This document shows, one piece after another, positions 1 through 11,000 of a stretch of 64,000 nt of DNA (within the stretch, counting starts at the first letter, position 1; every line of letters starts with the position of its first letter). The notes under the pieces are model-generated. The model saw nothing but the letters and a program-made list of their open reading frames with translations. It had not been told where the DNA came from and searched no databases. This stretch comes from Sabellastarte sp. h YS-2021 (lineage: Eukaryota; Annelida; Polychaeta; Sabellida; Sabellidae): the NCBI GenBank assembly GCA_964017235.1, contig OZ024938.1, positions 45,916,332 through 45,980,331 of the forward strand, given 5' to 3'. A program made the position numbers and the translations under genes.

Positions 1-356
1 GATGATGATTTTAACATTTTATAACCTCACTACAGCAATGCTATTTGTCAGATATTATAGAAAAAGCCATACATAATTCAAGGATATTCACTTTAATTTT
101 CTTTTAGATCACACTTGCTTTGCTGAGTCTGACCATAGCCATAAAAAAACTAGAAATAGGCCGCCCTGTTGATAGTAGATGCGAATAGAAACAGGATAGC
201 ATAGAAGAACACACATTATCATGTGTAATGTCCACCCATGAACCTTTTGCCCAAATTGTACAGTAGTCTTACAAGACCCTGTTTCATTTGTAAAATATAT
301 CAATGATGCTTAAATATTTGATAGTGTAGATGTAATTTATTTCAGCTTCATGCCTT
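1..356. other. Left edge, no gene recognised
   Basis: AT-rich sequence before the satellite. No exon, RNA or repeat was recognised on either strand. The RBM45-like gene is still open to its left at base 4911, so this is probably intron of that gene (inference). Confidence 0.4.
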
Positions 357-3300
357 TTTGCATTGGTTGGGTTGAAAATTTTGACGAAATCACTCTATCT
401 TGCACGGTTAAGAAGATAGAAGCCAATTCCTGTTTTTCTATTTTTGGCAAAAATTTGAAAATTCAAAATGGCCGCCATTATTGGGAAAAGGAAATTTTTT
501 TGAAAATTGCCAAGAGTACATTTCTTAGATACCCTATGGGTCGAAAATTTCAACAAAATAACTCTATTTTGCACGGTTAAGGCCAGTTTGTGTTTTTCCA
601 TTTTGGGCAAAAATTCGAAAATTCAAAATGGCTGCCATTTTTGGGGAGGGGAAAATTTTTTTGAAAATTGCAAAGATTACATTCCTTAGATACCCTGTGG
701 GTTGAAAATTTCGACGAAATCGCTCTATCTCGCATGGTTAAGGAGATAGAAGCAAATTTGTGTTTTGCCATTTTTGGCAAAAATTTGAAAATTCAAAATG
801 GCCGCCATTTTAGGGGAGGGGAAAATTTTTTAGAAATTACCAAGAGTACAATGCTCAGATACCCTGTGGGTCGAAAATTTTGACGAAATCACTCTATCTG
901 GCACGGTTAAGGAGATAGAAGCAAATTTGTGTTTTGCCATTTTTGGCAAAAATTCGAAAATTCAAAATGGCCGCCATTTTTGGGGAGGGGAAAATTTTTG
1001 GAAAATTGCAAAGATTGCATTCCTTAGATACCCTGTGGGTCGAAAATTTCGACGAAATCGCTCTATCTCGCACGGTTAAGGAGATAGAAGCAAATTTGTG
1101 TTTTGCCATTTTTGGCAAAAATTCGAAAATTCAAAATGGCCGCCATTTTTGGGGAGGGGAAAATTTTTTGAAAATTGCAAATATTACATTCCTTAGATAC
1201 CCTGTGGGTCGAAAATTTCGATGAAATCGCTCTATCTCGCACGGTTAAGGAGATAGAAGCAAATTTGTGTTTTGCCATTTTTGGCAAAAATTCGAAAATT
1301 CAAAATGGCCGCCATTTTTGGGGAGGGGAAAATTTTTGGAAAATTGCAAAGATTGCATTCCTTAGATACCCTGTGGGTCGAAAATTTCGACGAAATCGCT
1401 CTATCTCGCACGGTTAAGGAGATAGAAGCAAATTTGTGTTTTGCAATTTTTGGCAAAAATTCGAAAATTCAAAATGGCCGCCATTTTTGGGGAGGGGAAA
1501 ATTTTTTGAAAATTGCAAAGATTACATTCCTTAGATACCCTGTGGGTCGAAAATTTCGACGAAATCGCTCTATCTCGCACGGTTAAGGAGATAGAAGCAA
1601 ATTTGTGTTTTGCCATTTTTGGCAAAAATTCGAAAATTCAAAATGGCCGCCATTTTTGGGGAGGGGAAAATATTTTGAAAATTGCAAAGATTGCATTGCT
1701 TAGATACCCTGTGCGTCGAAAATTTTGCCGAAATCGCTCTATCTCGCACGGTTAAGGAGATAGAAGCAAATTTGTGTTTTGCCATTTTTGGCAAAAATTC
1801 GAAAATTCAAAATGGCCGCCATTTTTGGGGAGGGGAAATTTTTTTGAAAATTGCAAATATTACATTCCTTAGATACCCTGTGGGTCGAAAATTTCGACGA
1901 AATCGCTCTATCTCGCACGGTTAAGGAGATAGAAGCAAATTTGTGTTTTGCCATTTTTGGCAAAAATTCGAAAATTCAAAATGGCCGCCATTTTTGGGGA
2001 GGGGAAAATTTTTGGAAAATTGCAAAGATTGCATTCCTTAGATACCCTGTGGGTCGAAAATTTCGACGAAATCGCTCTATCTCGCACGGTTAAGGAGATA
2101 GAAGCAAATTTGTGTTTTGCCATTTTTGGCAAAAATTCGAAAATTCAAAATGGCCGCCATTTTTGGGGAGGGGAAATTTTTTTGAAAATTGCAAATATTA
2201 CATTCCTTAGATACCCTGTGGGTCGAAAATTTCGATGAAATCGCTCTATCTCGCACGGTTAAGGAGATAGAAGCAAATTTGTGTTTTGCCATTTTTGGCA
2301 AAAATTCGAAAATTCAAAATGGCCGCCATTTTTGGGGAGGGGAAAATTTTTGGAAAATTGCAAAGATTGCATTCCTTAGATACCCTGTGGGTCGAAAATT
2401 TCGACGAAATCGCTCTATCTCGCACGGTTAAGGAGATAGAAGCAAATTTGTGTTTTCCCATTTTTGGCAAAAATTCGAAAATTCAAAATGGCCGCCATTT
2501 TTGGGGAGGGGAAAATTTTTTGAAAATTGCAAAGATTGCATTCCTTAGATACCCTGTGGGTCGAAAATTTCGACGAAATCGCTCTATCTCGCACGGTTAA
2601 GGAGATAGAAGCAAATTTGTGTTTTGCCATTTTTGGCAAAAATTCGAAAATTCAAAATGGCCGCCATTTTTGGGGAGGGGAAAATATTTTGAAAATTGCA
2701 AAGATTGCATTGCTTAGATACCCTGTGCGTCTAAAATTTTGCCGAAATCGCTCTATCTCGCACGGTTAAGGAGATAGAAGCAAATTAGTGTTTTGCCATT
2801 TTTGGCAAAAATTCGAAAATTCAAAATGGCCGCCATTTTTGGGGAGGGGAAAATTTTTGGAAAATTGCAAAGATTGCATTCCTTAGATCCCCTGTGGGTC
2901 GAAAATTTTGCCGAAATCGCTCTATCTCGCACGGTTAAGGAGATAGAAGCAAATTTGTGTTTTGCCATTTTTGGCAAAAATTCGAAAATTCAAAATGGCC
3001 GCCATTTTTGGGGAGGGGAAATTTTTTTGAAAATTGCAAATATTACATTCCTTAGATACCCTGTGGGTCGAAAATTTCGACGAAATCGCTCTATCTCGCA
3101 CGGTTAAGGAGATAGAAGCAAATTTGTGTTTTGCCATTTTTGGCAAAAATTCGAAAATTCAAAATGGCCGCCATTTTTGGGGAGGGGAAAATTTTTGGAA
3201 AATTGCAAAGATTGCATTCCTTAGATACCCTGTGGGTCGAAAATTTCGACGAAATCGCTCTATCTCGCACGGTTAAGGAGATAGAAGCAAATTTGTGTTT

Positions 3301-4297
3301 TGCCATTTTTGGCAAAAATTCGAAAATTCAAAATGGCCGCCATTTTTGGGGAGGGGAAAATTTTTTGAAAATTGCAAATATTACATTCCTTAGATACCCT
3401 GTGGGTCGAAAATTTTGACGAAATCGCTCTATCTCGCACGGTTAAGGAGATAGAAGCAAATTTGTGTTTTGCCATTTTTGGCAAAAATTCAAAATGGCCG
3501 CCATTTTTGGGGAGGGGAAAATATTTTGAAAATTGCAAAGATTGCATTGCTTAGATACCCTGTGTGTCGAAAATTTTGCCGAAATCGCTCTATCTCGCAC
3601 GGTTAAGGAGATAGAAGCAAATTAGTGTTTTGCCATTTTTGGCAAAAATTCGAAAATTCAAAATGGCCGCCATTTTTGGGGAGGGGAAAATTTTTGGAAA
3701 ATTGCAAAGATTGCATTCCTTAGATCCCCTGTGGATCGAAAATTTTGCCGAAATCGCTCTATCTCGCACGGTTAAGGAGATAGAAGCAAATTTGTGTTTT
3801 GCCATTTTTGGCAAAAATTCGAAAATTCAAAATGGCCGCCATTTTTGGGGAGGGGAAATTTTTTTGAAAATTGCAAATATTACATTCCTTAGATACCCTG
3901 TGGGTCGAAAATTTCGACGAAATCGCTCTATCTCGCACGGTTAAGGAGATAGAAGCAAATTTGTGTTTTGCCATTTTTGGCAAAAATTCGAAAATTCAAA
4001 ATGGCCGCCATTTTTGGGGAGGGGAAAATTTTTGGAAAATTGCAAATATTACATTCCTTAGATACCCTGTGGGTCGAAAATTTCGACGAAATCGCTCTAT
4101 CTCGCACGGTTAAGGAGATAGAAGCAAATTTGTGTTTTGCCATTTTTGGCAAAAATTCGAAAATTCAAAATGGCCGCCATTTTTGGGGAGGGGAAAATTT
4201 TTTGAAAATTGCAAAGAGTACACTCGTCAGATACCCTGCGGGTCGAAAATTTTGCCGAAATCGCTCTATCTCGCACGGTTAAGGAGATAGAAGCAAA
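357..4297. repeat. 169-bp tandem satellite, about 23 units
   Basis: Head-to-tail repeats with a period of exactly 169 bp, about 23.3 units. The first three units are the most diverged, one of them about 8 bp short, and a unit near 3485 has an 8-bp deletion. Each unit has two near-perfect dyads: AAAATGGC-C-GCCATTTT and TCGAAA-A-TTTCGA. Variant units recur in blocks, for example at 2708-3545 and 3545-4297, so whole blocks were copied. Both strands are almost free of stops, but 169 is not a multiple of three and the frames rotate, so the open frames are not genes. Confidence 0.97.
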
Positions 4298-4750
4298 TTA
4301 CTCAAAAGTAGTACTGAAAATACACAATGAAGTACCTAAATGGCTCTTACTCATGTACTGACAAAGCTATCAGTCCCAAATGCAATACCAAGCGAGCTAT
4401 GGACATAACAATCTTGTATTCAAAATTGTAGTAAAATATCTTTAATTATTTTGGCTTAAATGCACGGAAACCAATGGGTACTGAAAATAGCTGTACTTAA
4501 GTATTACTCAGTAAGCAAAAGAGGTACAACAGCCAAAAGCAATCCCAAGCAAGCTACTGACCCAATAAGCCTGCATACCAAATTTGGTGACAATAGCTCT
4601 AATACTTTTCCTTTAAATGAGCGGAAACCATGCGTGACGCCGGACATCGGACGCCGGACGCCGGACATCGGACATCGGACAACGGACATCGGACATCGGA
4701 CGGCGAAAAAAGCAAAAATAATATATCCACCCCCCAGGGGGGTGGACATA
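4298..4750 (+). repeat. Repeat-family end: GGACATC heptamers and terminal hairpin
   Basis: Two loosely similar halves (about 4312-4400 and 4470-4580) are followed at about 4637-4705 by nine copies of a 7-mer of the form GGACATC, GGACGCC or GGACAAC. A 10-bp stem with a one-base loop follows (TCCACCCCCC at 4726-4735, its complement at 4737-4746). The hairpin-ended, CpG-rich tail resembles the 3' ends of Helitron/Helentron-type non-autonomous elements. That class is inferred; no protein is encoded. Confidence 0.6.
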
Positions 4751-4910
4751 ACTAGGTGATGCAGATGCAGAAGTTGGACAATAACAAATTCAAGGACTTT
4801 TCAAGGATTATTTCCATTTTGGTCAAATTCAAGGACTTTCAAAGCCTTGAAAATGAAGCAATTTTTTTCAAGGATTTTCAAGGATGTGGGAACCCTGATT
4901 ATATTCCTAC

Positions 4911-5010
4911 CTGCTGCAGAGACTGCACCAGGGCCTGCATATTTCCAGGTCCAGCACTCTTCAAGGACTGCAGAGCATTCTGCAGCTGACTGGCTGGGCC
5001 ACCACCTCTT
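4911..5010 (-). CDS. RBM45: RBM45-like exon 8
   Basis: 100 nt, entered at phase 2 and left at phase 0. It encodes residues 296-328, including RGGGPASQLQ and a Gln/Leu/Ser-rich segment ending LVQSLQQ. Acceptor TTTTCAG, donor GTAGGA. The next exon is not found between here and base 1. Confidence 0.78.
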
Positions 5011-8000
5011 CTGAAAATGTATATACAAGGCACAAAATATAAAAAGATTGTGACTTTTTCATCCTTTATGAGTGACTGAGGTTAGTGTAAGGACCAATAT
5101 AAAAGAGACATATGGATATTTTAGGATGATGATCCAAGTCGATATTGAAGCTTGGGTCAAAGGTCATACATTACTGGGGTTGTGAACAAGTACTCGAGCA
5201 TTGATAGACCAGACGATCTTTCTTGTACTCGAGTCCATTTTAAATACTCGCGAGATATTGTATGTAAAATATGCTACATTTCAGCATTTCCGTCACATAA
5301 TATTAATTAAAGTTGTTATTTTCGCTTGAAAACGTATAATTTACTCCATATTCTATAATATCTGGTCAAATGATTTGACATTTGGAAGCCCTAGAAGCAA
5401 TAATAAGGGAAATATAAGAGCTTTTCATTATGATTTGACACTTCTGAAAGATTCCCAGGCCATGATTTCCCACACGCTATTTTCTGATTCCGAACCCCAA
5501 GGACCAATGATAAAGGAGACATTATGCCTTTCTGATACGACACACTATTGGCATTAAAGATTTGATATGGCAGCCATTTTTGTTTTCAAAATAAGGCCAA
5601 AATTAATTTCACACAAACTTTCCTAACCATTTACATTTTGTGCAAATCTGATAAAGCTAGACTGAAATATTTTAAGGGTTAGAATCTATTAATGTTTTTC
5701 GAACAATTGGCTATGCTGGCCATGTTTTTTTTTTTTGAAAAAGCAATGATGACAAACTTTTTTTCTCAGCATTGAACATTCTCTGTAAATTTGAAGATAT
5801 CTTCATCAATGAGTGAGATATAGAGGTTTATGTACGTAAAAATGTAACAAATGCACACATGCATGCACAGATGGGTCCTTTTGGGGTTAACATATCTTGA
5901 AAATTTGGTAATAACCTGTGCAAATTTTTTAAAGTGTTGTCATGGCTACAGTTGTTACCACATCTCCCCTAAAACCTAATCAGCTCGATTCTCTTAGGCT
6001 ACAGAAATCCAGAAAATTAGGTGATAATCTGTGCATGGGTTTAGGCTGTTAAACACCCACAAACTCTTATACCCAAAAATCTTACAAGTGTTGCCATGGC
6101 AACAGCTGTTGCTGGATACCCCAGAAAAACTCTTCAGCTCTAGAACCTCTTGGGGTAAGCATATCCTGAAAATTTGGGTAAAATCTGTGCATGGATTCAG
6201 GCTGTGGATTACCCAAAAGCTTTATGCTGGCTGCCACCACTGCCCGAAAGGCACAGGGGATGACTATCAAAAATGAGAGAAAGTTGTTTGTACAATGCAA
6301 TTGTTGCCGGTGAAAATAAAAATGCTGAGGCCATCTAAATAGTTCTTTGTTTCACAGAATGATCCACAAAAGGTCCAATCTCAAGTGAATTTTTTTTTAA
6401 TCTGTATGTCATTGACCAAACTTTGTAACTACAAGGAACTGTTTCAAAAGTGTAAGCACATTTTATTCATTAAAACTAAAACTTTAATAGTGAATATATT
6501 ATGAAATAGTGACACAGAACAGTTTTCCCAATGATAACATAGCTTCATACATTAATGGTGTAAAAAGTACTTACCTGGTCATAACCCTAAAGAAAACACT
6601 GTTATTCTAAGCTTACTGCAACCCTAATGCATAATACTGAATACTCTCAGAACCCATGTTATTTATATTATTTTAATTCTTACATAACACAAAGCCCTAT
6701 AACTCTTACTCTGTTATATCAGACTCTCAGTTTCTTCTATCATCTGAAATTCCTAGTATAGGACTCGAGAGAGTCTAACTATCTTTTCATTTCACACAAT
6801 AAAATCTGTAAATTTCCCACCCTTGCATCGCACCAGCTCCACGGGCAAACCTCACAGCAATTGGAGATCCAAAGATGTCAAATCCATCAATTTTCATTTT
6901 TGCATGACCAGCTGAAGAGGGGTTGTTGTACACAACAGTTGCTATCCCTAAAATGAGAAGTAAACAAATTTTTAACAATAGAGATTCCCTGCTTAGCATT
7001 CTTGTTTCAACATCTATATACTATCCATACAAAAAAACAAAAAAAAAATTCAGAGAAAATTCCTCACCGAAGGAGATAAATGTCAAGATTTTAATGGAAA
7101 GCGAGGGGGTTCCGTTCTCTGAAGTATCATGGCAATAGTATTGGGTACATCGTTTGGCTCAGTGTACAGCACATTAACATTGAATGTAAAAATATTTCAA
7201 TATCGTCTGATAGTGGAGGAGTAATATTGTACACTAAAGGGTCTGATTCCGGAGTTTTCATTTAGCATATCCCCAACCACTAACAGGTGAAGTTATCATA
7301 ACAAAACTCGGTAGTTCTGATAATAAAATGCATTACAAAGTACAAAAATATGAGACACAAGTTAGTAATTTCTTCAGATTTAAGGCTTATTTCAAATATA
7401 TGCTGTGTAAGTTTATAGTTACACATAAAATGGCGATATTAATGTATACATTTGCACATCAATATTGGCAACCCTATCCACAAACAATAAATATCGCTAA
7501 GTGATTTACTCATCAGTAAATAGCCAAACAAAACTAGTTGGCATAAAGGAGTTTTCAACCAGGATAATAAGTTATCAATAGGGGTGTTACTAAGGTAGAA
7601 AATAGCATCAGAGATGCCCATACCCCTACAACCCCCAACCAACGGACATACCAAGGATCAACTTCCTACACCTTACGGTTTCCGAGATATAGCCCCGACA
7701 AGATTTTATAGGTTAGGGTCACTACAGAAAGGTCAAATCAAGGTCAAACCATGACGTTGCACACCTACAACCCCTAACTAATGCCCCCCTACCAAGTATC
7801 AACTTCCTACACCTTACCATTTCGGAGATACAGCCTGGACAAACTTTTTCCAAACGCCCGCCCGTCCATCCGGACACCATGGGTGAAAACAATACCCCAA
7901 CAGCACTTGAAGGGCTGTGGGGTAAAAATTACTTGAAATACCAATAACAGGTAGACAAATCTAGTTCTACTTTAAATCTAGTTCCGTACCTGACATAGGG

Positions 8001-11000
8001 TTGATACTGCAGTTCTCCAATCCTGGTACTATATCAAACAGTCGGTAGACCTGCTCCTGTGTCATGGAATTCGGCACCAGAGCTTCAACTACATTGCTGG
8101 ACATTCCTCCTGGACCACCACCGCTCATCATGTCCATCATGTCTAAAACATGCATGCTTATTTAAAATTTCCTTATAACAAGGAATCTGAAACTCACATG
8201 CATTAAATGAAATGATGATTGTGTTGGATAATAGAGGCTTAAAGAAATATTGAGTATAAATGATAGGTAAATATTAGGGGTGTTGCGGTAATACCAGTAT
8301 CGTTGGTACGGTAAATAAACTAGATTGGGCCAACTCGGCGCCAACATATCCCCAGACAGGTCATCACTCACGCCACAAGTTTTGATCGGGAATTTTGTAA
8401 AACATAATTACCCATTATTATATGAACTTCAGCACATCAATCTACTCTGTTTATATCTTCCCAAGGAAGATGGTGTATCCCCAGACGCCGAATACATAAC
8501 TCAAATTATATTTTCAATCTTCCTGCAATGATAACTCTAAACCTATTTTCAAAGTATTTAAATGATTGATGATTGAATGTCCATTCTAAAATAATAATCC
8601 CAAAACAGCATATCTGTTTCTATATTTGTTGACAAATAAAATATTATTTTTAACTCAACTCATCATACTTTTCAATCTTCCTTCAAAGTATTTAAATGAT
8701 TGATGATTCAATGTCCATTCTAAAATTCATAATCCCAAAAGCGCATATCTGTTTCTATATTTGTTCACAACTAAAATATTATTTAAAAAAAATTATTTAT
8801 ATTATTATTTTATTATATTATTTTTAGAATTTGCAAATTGTTTTCAGTTATTCATTTCCTCTATACCTATATATGTGGTCCATATACTAGTATATGCAAC
8901 CTAAATATGTGATACAATCTCAGTTCTGACTCCCCTTTGTGTTATATGTAATGAAGCCCACCACCTCCCACCCCCACCCCTCTCCCCTTCTCCACACCTC
9001 TCTCACTATTACACAAGATCTGCAACCCCATTGAGTTCTTTGTTTCTCATCTGATATCATTAAATACCTTTGTTTATTTAGTGTCACTCAATATAGCTGG
9101 AGGTCCCAGAGGTGGGTGGGGGGAATCCGGGTGGGGGATGTGGGTTGGGACTACAAAGAGATGGACTGCTACAGCATAAATGGTAAACAAACAATCTATA
9201 TAAAAGGGGTACTCAAACACAAAAAGAATTGAGAATTTTAAGTATGTGATTATCAACTGAAATGAGTTCATAACTGTAGGAGCTGTGTCAAAATTAACTG
9301 AGGCAAGTTGAATAAAACTGGGCTAGTTGAGGGTTAAAAATCCCCTAGTTTTACTACATAAGGATATAATTTCATTAATATTGGGACTTAAAGCTCACTT
9401 AAAGTGTCCATTTTGTCTACTTGAATATGTTTAACCAGTTTCATTTTAAAAAGTTAAAAACTCAGCAAGCAGAGGTATAACACACAAAAATAAGTTCTTA
9501 AAAGACTAAGATAGCCATATCATTATTAATATTCAAAATTTAAATAGACAGGCATTTCCTGTTTATAGATTTCAGCTCTATAACCCACAGTTTGACAGTT
9601 ACTGGGCTTTAAAGTGGCATAATGTCCATAAATTGGGTTTCTGTGGGCATTTTACAATTGTTAAAGAGACCTTAGGCAATTAAACTACAGATCTGAAACT
9701 TTTTGGGGGACATACATAACAAACAAAAATTATATATAATACAGTTTAAGACTTGTCACACTAAGCATTTCCAAATAACAGGGCAAAATACGGAAAAAAT
9801 GTCAAAAAAGGCACTTGGGCGAGTGTGTATGGCGCTCATACACAGGTTAAATGTCTACTAAAAACCTTGATTTTCAGCATATGTAAAAAGGACATAATAA
9901 TGCATTCCCAGATGGGATTTCAGCTCCATCAATCACATAGTTTAACAGTCACAGGGCTTAAAGGTGGTAAAAAGTCCAAATATTGGGTCTCTGTGGGCCA
10001 TTTAGAGATCTCGATGTGGCTTTGAAATTAAAGCTTCAGACTTAAAATTTGTTACATACTAAGATTACACATAGAATATGTATCTAATAAAGTTTGAAAC
10101 TTCTCAGACTTACCATTTCCAAGTTACAGAGCAAAATATGTGAAAAATGTCTTAAAAGGGTCACTCAGGTGGGTGTTTAAGGTCCTCATACACAGATTAA
10201 ATGTCTACTTGAAGCCTTGATTTTTGGCACATGTAAAAAGAACATAATAATGTATTCCCAGATGAGATTTCAGCTCTATCAGTCGCATAGTTTAACAGTC
10301 ACAGGCCTTAAAATTGGCAAAAAGTCCAAATACTGGGTCTTTATGGGGCCTTCTAGAGACCTAAATGTGGCCTTCAAATTAAAGCTTCAGACTTAAAATT
10401 TGTCACATACTAAGATTACACATAGAATATGCATCTAATACAGTTTGAAACTTCTTAGACTTACCATTTCCAAGTTACAGGGAAAAATATGTGAAAAATG
10501 TCTAAAAATGGTCACTCGGGTGGGGATTTATGGTCCTCATACACAGGTTAAATGTCTTCTTAAAGCCTTAATTTTTGGCACATATAAAAATAACATACTA
10601 ATATCTTCCCAGATAGGATTTGAGCTCTATCAGTCACATAGTTTGACAGTCACAGGGCTTAAAAGTAGCAAAAAGTCCAAATATTGGGTCTTTGGGAGCC
10701 TTTTAGAGACCTCAATTTGACCTTCAAAATTAAAGCTTCAGACTTAAAATCTGTTACATACTAAGATTACACACAGAATATATATCTAATACAGTTTGAA
10801 ACTTCTCAGACTTACCATTTCCAAGTTACAGGGAAAAAGATGTGAAAAATGTCTTATAAGGGTCACTCGGGTGGGTGTTTATGGTCCTGATACACAGGTT
10901 AACTGTCTATTAAAGGCCTAAATGTTGGGGCACATATAAGAAAACACATAGATATATTCCCAGATGATATTTAACTTAGATGAGAGACATAGTTTGAAAG

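Noticed and set aside
350..4282. Dozens of 74-104 codon open frames on both strands in the first 4.3 kb
   Set aside because: They repeat every 169 bp, occur on both strands at once and shift frame between units; they are a product of the satellite sequence, not genes.
4460..4759. 99-codon plus-strand frame
   Set aside because: Runs through the GGACATC heptamer array and hairpin; both strands are open there because of the repeat.
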